NCBI RefSeq assembly: GCF_900156425.1
Contig: NZ_FTNO01000004.1
Span: 310,001 to 374,000 of the forward strand
From: Haladaptatus litoreus
GTDB lineage: Archaea; Halobacteriota; Halobacteria; Halobacteriales; Haladaptataceae
Direction: 5' to 3'
Length of the DNA stretch: 64,000 nt
Shown here: in pieces, positions 9,518-19,908 of the stretch
How the letters are laid out: each line of letters begins with the position of its first letter
Numbering within the stretch: position 1 is the first letter of the stretch
Made by a program: the position numbers and the translations under genes
The notes under the pieces: generated by a model
What the model saw: the letters and a program-made list of their open reading frames with translations, nothing else
The model's database searches: none
Told to the model about the DNA's origin: nothing

Positions 9518-11155
9518 TTACCAGTTGCATCCTTGTCGATCTCCATTCGTTGGCATGGTGAAAATAAGCGGATCATTACCACTAGTAGCATAAACAAGGT
9601 TCCGAGTTTGAAAAGACCCTTCATAGGACTTGTAGCCGATTGTTTTCGGTGACGATGGAAACAGTTGTGCGCCAACTGTCGTCCAGGACTGTTGAGAGAC
9701 AACCGGACAACTCGGCACCGCTCCACCGTGCAACCATTCATAGATACCACGCTGGGAAACATCGTTAGGTGTTTGCTTTGGATAGTACTTCGATGCAAGC
9801 CTCGTCATATGTCCATCACTTGTCCACCCATCAGCGTACGTGACTGCAAACGTGGCTGTCTCAAATTCCGATTGTGTAACGAGCGGTTGTGCTGATGTTG
9901 CTTCTAACCCACTAAACGCGAGCGGAGCACTCACGAGAGAACAGACAATAACAACAACTACAATAGCAGTTGTCATTGTAGATGGTTTCCAGCTTCGGCC
10001 TATCATGACGGCACCAAGACCAGCTAATACAGCAGCAACAATATGAATGAATATCTGCCCTCGAATAGCAAGGTCTTGGTATTCGATTGTAAGACTACCA
10101 GTCAGTGCGAATCCAATAATGGAAATAGAACCGATGAGCAAAGCAAACATCATGTATCCCTCCCTTCCGGCATCAATCAGCGAAGGAATCCCCTGAAAGG
10201 CAACGATTCCGATCACAGCAATCGGAAGCACGAACAGGAGTGTAAGTGGGTCTGTCGTCGCAGTGCCGGGGAAGATAGATACAAAGTAATTGACCACGAG
10301 TAATCCAGCACCACCAACTAACGCCATCGTTGGAACGGTCTTTTGCACTCGTGGACGAGTGATTGGGAGCCAGAGAGTGAGCAAAATAAGGACGACGATC
10401 CATGCAGCAAAAAGACCCGGAACGGAAGAAATCCGACTGACCTCGTTTAACTCCGCAATAGAATAGTACAGACCTGTATAGAGCCAGAATCCAGCAACGA
10501 GCGCTCCGGCAAAGAGACCGGCTGTCCACTTCGATTCGCGAAATACCAAGACCAACAATGAGACGGCACTAAACCCTCCGATTATCGCGCCAAGGTTGTG
10601 TGTGAGCGGGAAGAGAGCGAACACTAACACAGATAATAACAGCCACGAACGGCGAGAGGTCCACAACGCGCGTGCGAAAACAAATACAGTTAACAGAACG
10701 AAAACGTGTCCAAGACCCTCGCTGCTCACCGCAGTTGAACGACCAAGGAAGATACCTTCTGTAGCAAGGACAAGTCCTGCAAGCAGTGCTGCGATTCGAA
10801 CATCAAAATCAGGCCACCGGAGTTGAATCCCGATTCGTCGCGTAATGGCGACGACAAAGAGACATACAGTGGCTCCGATGCTTGCAATAAGAACCTGTGC
10901 AATATACAGTGGTGAAACACCAGTTAGGCGGCTACTGATTGTGAGAAGTACCGTGAACGTAAACTCATCTGGATTAAAAAAGCCCCACGAAGTCGGAAGA
11001 TAGCCATATGCTAAGGTCTCCCGGGCGAGTGCTGCAAATTTGAACCCATCCGTATTGAACGGTAACGGACTCCAATACAGGGGAATCGTTCGCATCGTAA
11101 CGGCGACGGCAAAGACAGTAAGACCGACAAATGCGAGCGAGCGACGATTACTCAT
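9518..11155 (-). CDS. GT-C type polytopic membrane protein (putative glycosyltransferase)
   Basis: About 545 residues from ATG 11155, which overlaps the permease stop in ATGAGTAA; a GTG nine bases upstream is less likely. About 12 membrane segments are followed by a C-terminal extracytoplasmic tail of about 100 residues. The first loop has LPFNTDGFKFAALARE, an acidic position like that of the two other GT-C proteins here. It is the last gene of a minus-strand operon with DUF1616 and a giant FtsX permease, a link between glycan transfer and envelope transport. The family is inferred from topology and loop motif; the substrate is unknown. Confidence 0.6.
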   Translation of the reverse strand: MSNRRSLAFVGLTVFAVAVTMRTIPLYWSPLPFNTDGFKFAALARETLAYGYLPTSWGFFNPDEFTFTVLLTISSRLTGVSPLYIAQVLIASIGATVCLFVVAITRRIGIQLRWPDFDVRIAALLAGLVLATEGIFLGRSTAVSSEGLGHVFVLLTVFVFARALWTSRRSWLLLSVLVFALFPLTHNLGAIIGGFSAVSLLVLVFRESKWTAGLFAGALVAGFWLYTGLYYSIAELNEVSRISSVPGLFAAWIVVLILLTLWLPITRPRVQKTVPTMALVGGAGLLVVNYFVSIFPGTATTDPLTLLFVLPIAVIGIVAFQGIPSLIDAGREGYMMFALLIGSISIIGFALTGSLTIEYQDLAIRGQIFIHIVAAVLAGLGAVMIGRSWKPSTMTTAIVVVVIVCSLVSAPLAFSGLEATSAQPLVTQSEFETATFAVTYADGWTSDGHMTRLASKYYPKQTPNDVSQRGIYEWLHGGAVPSCPVVSQQSWTTVGAQLFPSSPKTIGYKSYEGSFQTRNLVYATSGNDPLIFTMPTNGDRQGCNW

Positions 11156-14100
11156 CGGAACCACCGTCAGATAGCATTGTATGGTTTCTATTCGTTTGAC
11201 TACCTTTTCTAACTAACGCCGACGGTTGACGGATTATTAGAGATCCAGCGACGACAATTGCACTCACCAAAACTATTCCGAGCCCGCCTATGAGACTGCC
11301 AACAAACACGGTTGGTGAGATTGTCGGCGTGATACGAACTCCGTATATGATGAGGAAATCCAATGTAGAGAGAAGAGCGAGTCCAGCGATTCCACAGATC
11401 AACGCACACCCAATTGCGACCAACCCGACTGTAAGTGCATCCGTGATTATCACTCGAAGAACCCGGATTGGCGACGCACCTGTCGCACGATACACGCCAA
11501 CCGCCTGTTGTCGAGCATGGACTGCTTGTGCGAAGACTGCGGTCGTACTTCCGACCGTCATCATGCCCGCAAGCATGATCAAAACAACCAATAACACTTG
11601 CATATTTCCGAATGCGGTGTTCAGTGCCTGTGCGATACCAGTGGATCCATCAGCACGTCCGCTGCTAGCGTAGGCAGCAACGAGACGATCGTCGCCACTG
11701 ACCGAATATGATGCTGTAGCCAATTGGTGATTATCTGCAGTTACAGATACAGAATACGCACCCGGTGGTTGCTCTCCAAGATGGTACACCTCAGTCGTAT
11801 TGTCTCCAGCAGCAACCGAAACCGATCGTGTGGTGCGTTCTACATCACCAGAAAGTCGAATTGTGCGGTCAAGCGTTGTGTTCCATGGATTGTACAAATG
11901 AACATGTGCTTCTGGTTGTGAGAGGAGACTTGGATTGGGTGGCTGAATCTGAACATCTCCCGTTAGCATTCGTCGCGCTGATGGTGTGACTTCAACTGTC
12001 TTAGTGAAATGCTGGTTTTGCGTTTCGACATGGAGAGTGTGTGATCCAGCTGAATCAAATGGCACTCTGACAGCTCCATTCGATCCAGTTCGAACAGTAG
12101 TATTGGCAACGCGAACGGTTGCATTCGGTATTGGATCACCATCTACTGTTGATACAATGAGTTGAGGTTCGCTGTTTGGTGGTACTTGTGCCGGAAGCCC
12201 ATCTACCTGGATGGCGTTTGCCGACTTGATTGCTAGCGGTTGTGTATAGTTGCCGACTTGCAGTGTTGTACTTCCTGGTTGAGATGGCCGCAAGCGAATG
12301 GTCTTTGTCTGTTGTGAATGCGCGGGAAGCGTTACTGGAACAGACTGCGAGACGTTTCCAAGCCAAACTGAAATGTTCCGTGTCGTCGGGGCAGAACCAA
12401 AATTACGAACTTGGATTTCGACTGGGACAGATGCGTTCGCAGTTGCTTGACTCGGTGCGCGAACATCAAGGATCTCGATATCGGTCGATGATTGCGTTCG
12501 GTCGAACTGTTTTGGTGTTCGAATGATGTGAACGGTGTTATCATTGGTCGTCGAAAGATGCTGCGCAGTAGGAAGAGAAAGGAGTAGCTGGTCATCGTAG
12601 GGACCGGATGCGCTATAAGTACCAACAATATGGATTCTGGCAATACCAGATTCCGTGCTCCCACCAAGAGTGACGCGATCACCAACCTTGATACCGGTTG
12701 TTTGAGCAAGATCCGTGCCGATGAGAGCTTCATTCGATGCGGTCGGACGCTGACCTTGCTCAATGGTTGCGTTCGAAATGTTGGCAAAATCTGAATAGTT
12801 CGCTCCTCGCGCCACGATTGGTTTACCATCATGAACCGTAAAGAGAAGAATTTCTGCACTCGCGGGGATGCCCTGTGCATGAAGACCATCAGCATACTGT
12901 TCTGGAACCTTACTTGCAACCGGATGTATCGCTCCTGGCTCTGTGATAGTCGTTCCCTCGGCAGTCATAAGCGGCATCAGAACACCGCCAACCGAGGTGA
13001 CGAGTAGGACAACGGTGACAAATACCGTGAGAGTGGCAGTGCTTGGACCAAGCGCACGCCAATCGAGTAGTCGCAGGCTCAAAATCCGACGAACGACATT
13101 TTTGTTGACAGCCGACGCAGGCCGTTTTCGACCAAATGAACTACTTAGTTGAGACGGTGGGCCGCTGATTGTCGGCCACGCTGCCACCACGCCAGCACAG
13201 AGACCGACAAGCATTGTCCCACCATAAACAGGAAGGAGAACACTCAGTACAAGCTGGGATACACGGAGTGTAAGCGAGGTTGGAAGGCCAGCAAAGACAG
13301 CAACATTGACCGCGATATTCGGCAGGATGACACCAATCGTATACCCGATACCGATACCGACGCCAGTTAAAAGACCAGCCCGCAATGCAAACAACTGCAA
13401 GATAGAAAACGGATGACACCCAGTCGAGCGCAACACGCGAATCGCTTGCAGCCGATCGCGGACGGTCATCTTCGTCACACTATAGACAGTCACACCGACG
13501 AGAATCGCCCCGCCGATTGCGGTCACTGTTAAAACGGTCAGCAGTTGCCGCGTTCCGAGAATGAAAAACGAGAGTGCTGATCGAAGGGGAACACCACGAT
13601 CGGGACTCGCTGTTGCTTGCTCGCTTGCAGGCGTAATGACGAATGCGCCAGTGGATCCCAACTGCTCAACCAGCTCAGGCTGTGCTATGAACCACTCTGA
13701 AGGGATGAACTGGTGAGTGGATGATCGCGAGGTGACGTTGACAGTTACCTGTGTTTGCTGACCACTAAGCCGAATTGCTCTCGGTTTCATCGTCCCACTA
13801 GAGACACCAGACGGAGGAGGATTCGGAATCGAACCATCAATTCGTCTGTTGAACGTCTGGGCACGCTGGCGAGATATTCCAGCGACATATTGGGTTTCGC
13901 CGTTCGGTAGCGTGACTTCGGCTAGTGGGATGACGAGCGATGATTTCCCCGCCTGTTCTCTCGCAGTCACAACTGACTCATGATAGACCGCAGTTCCTTC
14001 CGTGTCGTACTCTTGAGCTATTGCTGTCGTCTGCGCACTTGCAGCAGCAATAACTAACGTTGTGCCTGTCAGGAACGCCACAGTCACCGCAATGACGACA

Positions 14101-14156
14101 ATAGCCAACTTATCGCGACGCGACCACCGCGTTAAGAGTGCACGACGATATCCCAC
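11148..14156 (-). CDS. giant FtsX/MacB-type ABC transporter permease with CARDB-like ectodomain
   Basis: 1002 residues. There is a first membrane helix at about 18-40 and an extracytoplasmic segment to about 190. An FtsX block at about 190-330 contains TVRDRLQAIRVLRSTG, the cytoplasmic coupling region. One more helix (about 370-395) and a MacB-like periplasmic domain follow (about 400-540). A CARDB/Ig-type domain (about 545-630, VEIQVRNFGSAPTTRN) and further beta domains come next. A second FtsX block starts at about 840, with HARQQAVGVYRATGASP. No ATPase domain is present. It belongs to an operon: DUF1616 gene 9 bp upstream, GT-C gene overlapping downstream. It probably acts with the ATPase at 35775 in extruding or remodelling envelope substrates. 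Paralogs: 15459 and 32653. Confidence 0.75.
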   Translation of the reverse strand: MGYRRALLTRWSRRDKLAIVVIAVTVAFLTGTTLVIAAASAQTTAIAQEYDTEGTAVYHESVVTAREQAGKSSLVIPLAEVTLPNGETQYVAGISRQRAQTFNRRIDGSIPNPPPSGVSSGTMKPRAIRLSGQQTQVTVNVTSRSSTHQFIPSEWFIAQPELVEQLGSTGAFVITPASEQATASPDRGVPLRSALSFFILGTRQLLTVLTVTAIGGAILVGVTVYSVTKMTVRDRLQAIRVLRSTGCHPFSILQLFALRAGLLTGVGIGIGYTIGVILPNIAVNVAVFAGLPTSLTLRVSQLVLSVLLPVYGGTMLVGLCAGVVAAWPTISGPPSQLSSSFGRKRPASAVNKNVVRRILSLRLLDWRALGPSTATLTVFVTVVLLVTSVGGVLMPLMTAEGTTITEPGAIHPVASKVPEQYADGLHAQGIPASAEILLFTVHDGKPIVARGANYSDFANISNATIEQGQRPTASNEALIGTDLAQTTGIKVGDRVTLGGSTESGIARIHIVGTYSASGPYDDQLLLSLPTAQHLSTTNDNTVHIIRTPKQFDRTQSSTDIEILDVRAPSQATANASVPVEIQVRNFGSAPTTRNISVWLGNVSQSVPVTLPAHSQQTKTIRLRPSQPGSTTLQVGNYTQPLAIKSANAIQVDGLPAQVPPNSEPQLIVSTVDGDPIPNATVRVANTTVRTGSNGAVRVPFDSAGSHTLHVETQNQHFTKTVEVTPSARRMLTGDVQIQPPNPSLLSQPEAHVHLYNPWNTTLDRTIRLSGDVERTTRSVSVAAGDNTTEVYHLGEQPPGAYSVSVTADNHQLATASYSVSGDDRLVAAYASSGRADGSTGIAQALNTAFGNMQVLLVVLIMLAGMMTVGSTTAVFAQAVHARQQAVGVYRATGASPIRVLRVIITDALTVGLVAIGCALICGIAGLALLSTLDFLIIYGVRITPTISPTVFVGSLIGGLGIVLVSAIVVAGSLIIRQPSALVRKGSQTNRNHTMLSDGGSDE

Positions 14157-14165
14157 TGCGTCACC

Positions 14166-15230
14166 TCATAGAGACGGACCGCGATGGGTCTGTGCTGGAG
14201 CCGTTCCATTTGCAGTCACATTCACCCAGAGATGAAGTTCACGATATGCATTGTCTGCCGTCGGATTCTGTGGCACATCGCCTTTGTACAGGAGATAAAT
14301 GAGACGCAACTGCGTGCCTGTCATCGTTGCCGTGATATTGTGTTCTGTCTGCCACGTCTGGTTATGCTCTAACGACGTTTGAAATCGCTGTAGCTCCTGT
14401 TCATTACGGACGACCGTCGAATTATTTTGACTTGTGACGTTCTGTAAGAGCGCAACTGCTGTGTAATTCGTCCGTTCGAATTCATGGTTTTCAATACCGA
14501 CGGTAACGGGCTTACTCTCACCGCGTGTGAAGTTCGCAGGATAGTCGTCAGCAACCAATTCGCCGTCATCATTCTCGGTCAGTAAATAGAACTCCGAAAA
14601 TGACTCCCCCTGGTTCGGGACCAGGACGGCATACGACACACTCGCAGCAGCGAGGATGACACTTATTGCGAGGATGACGTTCAGTGCAGCATCCGCTCGT
14701 GTATCCGGTTCGAATAATTCGGAACGTGCAGCACTGCCCCACTGCATATATGGAACCGAAAACCGCTCGTTCTCTGGGAGTTTCCATCGTCGAACAGCCG
14801 CAATCGCAGTCATGAGAAGCGTAAATCCAGAAATACTCACGACAATGGGAATTAGGCGAATTCCCCACGGAGTGAAGTTGAGGATAAGGCCGATAAGGGG
14901 AACGATGGCAATACTGGTTCCAAATGAAAGCGCAACCCGCTCAAGACCATCAATTCCAGATTCAAAACGCGACGGCTGAGTCTCTAGCGATTCGTCTTGC
15001 TCTGTACGAGGGGTAGTACCTTCTGGAAAGAGCGCTGCAATAAACGCATATCCTGGTGGGAAGAGAACAAACGCAAGTCCAACAGCTGCTCGAAGTGGAG
15101 TTTTGTTTAACCCCGGTATGAATACTACAGCAATTGTAAGTATGACAAAAATTCCTATTGCGACTAAATCCGCAGGAAGACGACGAATTGACCGGGGAAG
15201 AAGGAGTTTCGGGTCAACATCGCGAGTCAT
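14166..15230 (-). CDS. DUF1616 family membrane protein
   Basis: 354 residues. Paired membrane helices at about 20-66 include FPPGYAFIAALFPEG, the typical DUF1616 core. Two further helices follow at about 100-150 around NFTPWGIRLIPI, and one at about 195-215. An extracytoplasmic C-terminal beta domain is rich in N-x-S/T sequons (NYTA, NVTS, NNST, NQT, NIT, NVT). DUF1616 proteins are common next to haloarchaeal N-glycosylation genes; their function is unknown. First gene of the minus operon with FtsX and GT-C. A shorter paralog is at 62708-63631. Confidence 0.8.
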   Translation of the reverse strand: MTRDVDPKLLLPRSIRRLPADLVAIGIFVILTIAVVFIPGLNKTPLRAAVGLAFVLFPPGYAFIAALFPEGTTPRTEQDESLETQPSRFESGIDGLERVALSFGTSIAIVPLIGLILNFTPWGIRLIPIVVSISGFTLLMTAIAAVRRWKLPENERFSVPYMQWGSAARSELFEPDTRADAALNVILAISVILAAASVSYAVLVPNQGESFSEFYLLTENDDGELVADDYPANFTRGESKPVTVGIENHEFERTNYTAVALLQNVTSQNNSTVVRNEQELQRFQTSLEHNQTWQTEHNITATMTGTQLRLIYLLYKGDVPQNPTADNAYRELHLWVNVTANGTAPAQTHRGPSL

Positions 15231-15370
15231 TCATTTCCACATGAGCACTACCATAATAAAAACTTCCCGGTAATGTCTGTCTTTTCTCACGAGCCGTTAG
15301 ATATATAAGAAAATATATTGAAATAGTCAATTAATGAAGTACGCGGTTAGTTAATATTGGATATGAGACC

Positions 15371-15414
15371 TAATCATCAAATGTTGTATTTATAATCATC
15401 AAATGTTGTATTTA
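15371..15414 (+). repeat. perfect 22-bp tandem duplication in the permease promoter
   Basis: Two exact, abutting copies of a 22-bp unit (15371-15392 and 15393-15414; unit starts TAATCATCAAATG and ends GTATTTA). The junction of each copy with what follows makes a TATA-like TATTTATA, the second about 45 bp before the ATG at 15459. The spacing of 22 bp is two helical turns, as expected for a doubled operator, or it is a recent promoter duplication. Confidence 0.7.
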
Positions 15415-15458
15415 TATCCATATTGCTATACTCTCCTATATGATGGAATAGTAAGTAG

Positions 15459-18400
15459 ATGAATTATACAGAGGTACTCCTCCGAAAGTGGTCACGACGA
15501 GATCGTCTAGCGGTGCTTATGGTTGCAGTGACAGTTGCATTCCTTGTTGGTACAACACTATTATTATCTGCAGCAAGTGCGCAGTCAGCGATGGTAGCCG
15601 GGGGAGATAATGACTCGATGATCGTCCAGCAATACGATTCATACAAGACTGCTCAAGGGAACAAGAGTGAAAACGAGCTTGTATTCCCGACAACGACAAT
15701 CAGACAAAATGGAACAGAAAAGCGTGTCGTTGGTATTCCGGAAAACGCACCATCTGAATTCACGCATCTCTCTGTTTCGTGGAAGAATGCGACAATTCCG
15801 TCACCACCATCAGCTGGCTTCCGTGGCTCCGTTTCTGAACCAACACACCAACGATTTCAAACACAATCAAGCAAGAAAATTTCCAGACTAGTCGTCCCAT
15901 ATACGGAAGATAGCTCTATTTTTCCGCAGACGTGGTATGTTGGTAATGTTTCATCGGTGAAGTCGCTTGGCGAGACAGATGCATTTCTCGTTCAAACGAC
16001 TACGGAAAAACAGGAACTGCCACAACAGGGGACGATGAGTCCCTCGCTTTTTTCATATTTCCTTGGAGGAATGCAGCAGATCTTTCAGACGCTATTTGTA
16101 GCGACAATCGGTGCTGGGATTCTAATTCTCGTTGTCATTCACAATATAACGATCATGAGTGTTCGGGACCGGCTGACCGAAATCGCAGTTATCCGATCGA
16201 CCGGTGGCACTGCACGGCGGATTGTCGGGATATTTGCACTCCGAGCAGGTATCATAACTTTCGTTGGATCGATTTTGGGGTATGCAATTGGTGTAATTGC
16301 AATCCGAGCATTCGTGAATATCGCCATCTCGGTTGGGTTATCTGTTTCACTAAACCCGACTATCACAGCATCATCCGCACAGATCTTGCTGATAATCGTG
16401 GTTTTTCTAAGCGCCGTCGGAACGATTACAGGCGCTGTTGCAACCAGAAGCGTTGTATTGCCGCCACCATCACGGCTGTGGAAAACTACTGGTCGAACAA
16501 TCTCAAAGCGGGCCCAATGGCTCCCAACAACTCAATTTCGATTACAGCCCCGACTTCTTTCATGGCGAACACTCATCCCCACGACAGCAACACTGACCGT
16601 CTTTGCTCTTATTGTGATTTTGTCAAGTTCGCTCGTTGGAGCGCTTGCACCACTGGCAACAACCTCAACGGGAACAGTAACCGAGCCGGAAGCACCATAT
16701 CCGATGGCGAGTCGTATCGATAGTCAGTATGCATCTGAACTTCGAAACCAGGGACTAAGCGCAAGCCCAGAAATTATTGTAGCACAGGTTGCTGATGGAA
16801 AACCATATCTTGCGAGGGGAGCGAATTATACCGCATTTGCGGAAGTGTCGGATGCACGACTCTTAAAAGGCCATCCACCTCGCTCAGAGAGTCAGGCTGT
16901 GATCGGGCAGGATCTTGCGCAAACGCTGAACAAAACAATTGGAGAAACAATCATTATCGGTGGCAGTACATCGCCTGCGATGACACAGGTAATGATTGTT
17001 GGCGTATATCGTGCGCCAGGAATGCTTGATGACCAACTCGTCATCCCACTTCCCACAGCACATACACTCTCGACAAAACCCGGAACGGTTCATTTTATTC
17101 GGACAGCAGGTGGTACTCCAGATCAAGTGGTTGATGATCAAGGTAGAAACTTGGATAGTAATCGACAACATGAGAAGATACACATTACCAATGTCTCTGC
17201 TCCAGAAGCAGCAATTCTAGATCAACCAATCCCAATCTCGGCGACTGTCGAAAATACGGGTACAAATGTGCAGACCCGACAGGTGAGTATCTCGGTTGGA
17301 GATAAAACACAACGGCGTTCAGTTACCCTTCAATCAGGAGAGAAAACGCAGATTCAACTGAATATGAGTGTTTCTCGCCCAGGAAATCATACCGTAGAGG
17401 TCGGTCAATATTCACAGCCACTTCGGGTATACAAACATTCACCACTTGTCCTTCCGATCCTCCCAGAAAAAGCACCACCCGGATCACAGGTTGGAATTGC
17501 AGTGCAGACAATAACAGAGAAGAACATCTCAGGAGCAACCATATCGATTGCGGACACCACTCGAACAACGAACGAACAAGGGCTTGCGCTTATAACACTT
17601 CCAAGTGATCCGGGAACCTACGAGCTTACTGTACAAAAGGATGAACGAGTACATACATCACAGGTCAAGATTTCACCGAATGCTTCACGGCGGCTATTTG
17701 CGGATGTAGAAATTACGCCACAGCAAGGTAGTGTCTATACTACTCCAGAAGCGCGAATTCGCGTTGCAAATCCCTGGGGAACAGAGCTTACTCGCAACCT
17801 CTCTCTTGTAACTCCATTACAGACACACACGCAAACACGAACAATTCCAGCTTACAACCTAAGTGAAACACGAATAACACTTGATGAATCAACCGACTCA
17901 GAATCTGTGGAGCAATTTGCACCAGGGAAGTACACAGTACAGATCGTATCAAACGGGACGACACTTGCAAGCGACACGTATGTTATCGTCGGTGATGAAC
18001 GAATTCGGTCAACACTTGCACAGAATACACAGTTTTCAGCTGGTAGTGGACTAGGCCAGGCAGTAGAGATGATGTTTGGAAATTTCAAATTATTGTTATT
18101 TGGGATGGTTGGCCTTGCTGGATTAACTACGATCGGAAGTACCACATCAACGTTTGCGCAAGTTGTCCATGCTCGACGCCGATCAATTGGTATCTATCGT
18201 GCTACTGGTGCAACCCAGTTACAACTACTTAGATTATTGCTCGGTGATGTAGTACGGTTATTAATCCCTGCCGCTATTATTGCTGTGCTTAGTGCGCTTG
18301 GAGCTGTATACTTAGTATCATTCAGTAGCTTGATGACAGTATTTGGAATACAGCTGCATGTGGCCGTGAATCCGTTTATGATCCTTGGTATTGGCGTAGG

Positions 18401-18479
18401 GGCACTTGTCTTGTCCTGTATCGGTGTAATTGTCGCTGTTGTACCATTTCTCACTGCAGAACCAACGGAATTACAATAG
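15459..18479 (+). CDS. giant FtsX/MacB-type ABC transporter permease
   Basis: 1006 residues, co-linear with the 11148-14156 and 32653-35760 proteins. The N-terminal segment LLRKWSRRDRLAVLMVAVTV enters the first helix. FtsX block 1 contains SVRDRLTEIAVIRSTGG. A MacB-like domain contains the motif ARGANYTAFAEV shared by all three. A CARDB-like domain follows (about 575-660), then a regulatory-type beta domain. FtsX block 2 has HARRRSIGIYRATGA and four helices. It is divergent from the DUF1616 operon. The next gene is the PGF-CTERM protein. Role: membrane subunit of an envelope ABC system; no ATPase gene is adjacent. Confidence 0.75.
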   Translation: MNYTEVLLRKWSRRDRLAVLMVAVTVAFLVGTTLLLSAASAQSAMVAGGDNDSMIVQQYDSYKTAQGNKSENELVFPTTTIRQNGTEKRVVGIPENAPSEFTHLSVSWKNATIPSPPSAGFRGSVSEPTHQRFQTQSSKKISRLVVPYTEDSSIFPQTWYVGNVSSVKSLGETDAFLVQTTTEKQELPQQGTMSPSLFSYFLGGMQQIFQTLFVATIGAGILILVVIHNITIMSVRDRLTEIAVIRSTGGTARRIVGIFALRAGIITFVGSILGYAIGVIAIRAFVNIAISVGLSVSLNPTITASSAQILLIIVVFLSAVGTITGAVATRSVVLPPPSRLWKTTGRTISKRAQWLPTTQFRLQPRLLSWRTLIPTTATLTVFALIVILSSSLVGALAPLATTSTGTVTEPEAPYPMASRIDSQYASELRNQGLSASPEIIVAQVADGKPYLARGANYTAFAEVSDARLLKGHPPRSESQAVIGQDLAQTLNKTIGETIIIGGSTSPAMTQVMIVGVYRAPGMLDDQLVIPLPTAHTLSTKPGTVHFIRTAGGTPDQVVDDQGRNLDSNRQHEKIHITNVSAPEAAILDQPIPISATVENTGTNVQTRQVSISVGDKTQRRSVTLQSGEKTQIQLNMSVSRPGNHTVEVGQYSQPLRVYKHSPLVLPILPEKAPPGSQVGIAVQTITEKNISGATISIADTTRTTNEQGLALITLPSDPGTYELTVQKDERVHTSQVKISPNASRRLFADVEITPQQGSVYTTPEARIRVANPWGTELTRNLSLVTPLQTHTQTRTIPAYNLSETRITLDESTDSESVEQFAPGKYTVQIVSNGTTLASDTYVIVGDERIRSTLAQNTQFSAGSGLGQAVEMMFGNFKLLLFGMVGLAGLTTIGSTTSTFAQVVHARRRSIGIYRATGATQLQLLRLLLGDVVRLLIPAAIIAVLSALGAVYLVSFSSLMTVFGIQLHVAVNPFMILGIGVGALVLSCIGVIVAVVPFLTAEPTELQ

Positions 18480-18621
18480 TATATTTATTACTTTTAACTT
18501 ATTGTGAACATAATATGCCAAGTGACGATCATATTTGTAATAGGTTTGGGTAAATTATAAGTGTTAAGTTGTCTTACTCTTGTGTGAGGTAATAATGGGA
18601 GAGATATTCCATTAAACAATA

Positions 18622-19668
18622 ATGATCAAAAATAAAATAGTGAGTATTTTCCTGGTTGGAATACTCCTCATATCGGCAATCGGCGTTGGGCAAGCAAGCC
18701 TGCCTACAAATGTAGAGAACAAAGAGAAAAAAGACAAACACCCACAACCGCAGAAGATCAATCTGCAGGTAGAACAGGTGACAGTTCACAATTGGTCATT
18801 CACAGTTGGACCAGATGACTCCGTGGATCGTACTGTGTTTGTTGACCCGGTTACTATTAAGGACAAGAAGTTTAAAGTCGATCTGAAGAAGCTCGGGAAA
18901 TCGGGTGACATGTCCGATCTTGCGACCATGCCGGCGAAAAAACAGGCAGAGGCGTACGCGAAAAAGAATGTAGATACAAAAGAGGGGGAAACAGTTCGTA
19001 TCTGCATTAGGAAAATCCACATTGAGAACGTGAATGTGATGGTGAAACTGCCGAAGCAGATGCCGAATTCGATGCAGACGTCTGAAACTCAGATGTCATC
19101 GATGGATTCGGACAAGCCCGGATACATGGTCACGATCAACAAACTGAGCATCGATAAATGGTCATTTGTTGTCGGCCCAAAAAAGAAAGCAGACGAAACC
19201 ATCAAGCTCGGAGAGATTTCCGTTAAAGACCGCGTCATCCACGTTGATTCTTCGAACCCTGACGAAGAATCAGCAGCGGTAATGGACTCCATCGAAAAGC
19301 AAGTCAAACAAAAGATGGCCGAGAAAGGCGCGAAAAAGGGGCAAACATACCGAGTTATTGTCCAGAATGTTAACATAGAGAACGTTACGTTCGTCTTCGG
19401 GAATCCAGAGAACATCGATGTTCCGGAAGACCCAGAAGAGACGACAACTGAAGAGGACACTACGACGAGCGAGGAAGGAGACACAACCACAACGAGCGAA
19501 GAAGGAGACATGACCACAACGACGACCTCCAGTAGTGGATCCGATGGCGATAATGGAGACGACGGGTCAGAAACAACCAATGAGGAAGGAATGCCTGGAT
19601 TTGGAATCGGGGTCGCTCTACTCGCACTACTTGGGGTTGGGTTCCTTGCAGCTCGCAGAGAACAATAG
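18622..19668 (+). CDS. surface protein with duplicated domain, Thr-rich stalk and PGF-CTERM anchor
   Basis: 348 residues. A signal peptide (about 1-27) is followed by a domain that occurs twice (about 45-145 and 160-265); the copies share VTVHNWSFTVGP / LSIDKWSFVVGP and IHIENVNVMV / VNIENVTFVF. A stalk very rich in Thr, Ser, Glu and Asp follows (about 270-320). The C-terminus GMPGFGIGVALLALLGVGFLA with RREQ is a PGF-CTERM sorting signal (PGF, helix, basic end). In Haloferax such proteins are cut by archaeosortase A and linked to lipid. It is probably an O-glycosylated cell-surface protein. The repeated domain is not recognised. Confidence 0.8.
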   Translation: MIKNKIVSIFLVGILLISAIGVGQASLPTNVENKEKKDKHPQPQKINLQVEQVTVHNWSFTVGPDDSVDRTVFVDPVTIKDKKFKVDLKKLGKSGDMSDLATMPAKKQAEAYAKKNVDTKEGETVRICIRKIHIENVNVMVKLPKQMPNSMQTSETQMSSMDSDKPGYMVTINKLSIDKWSFVVGPKKKADETIKLGEISVKDRVIHVDSSNPDEESAAVMDSIEKQVKQKMAEKGAKKGQTYRVIVQNVNIENVTFVFGNPENIDVPEDPEETTTEEDTTTSEEGDTTTTSEEGDMTTTTTSSSGSDGDNGDDGSETTNEEGMPGFGIGVALLALLGVGFLAARREQ

Positions 19669-19908
19669 ATAGCAACAAACATTTTGTTTTTCCGTTTTAG
19701 TGAGGTCGTCAGCGCGTCCTAATGAATTATTAGTTGTATCCCAAATCTCCGAACTTCACAGATAGGTCTCATTCGACTGCGATTAACCATTGTTTTTCAG
19801 ATTCCTTCTGAGAAGTGAGAAATCATCTGGACATTTGCCATATTTATTTAAATAATAATCTAGAGAGGGTACAAAACTAATAAGTAGTCGACCTACAGCA
19901 TCTACTGT

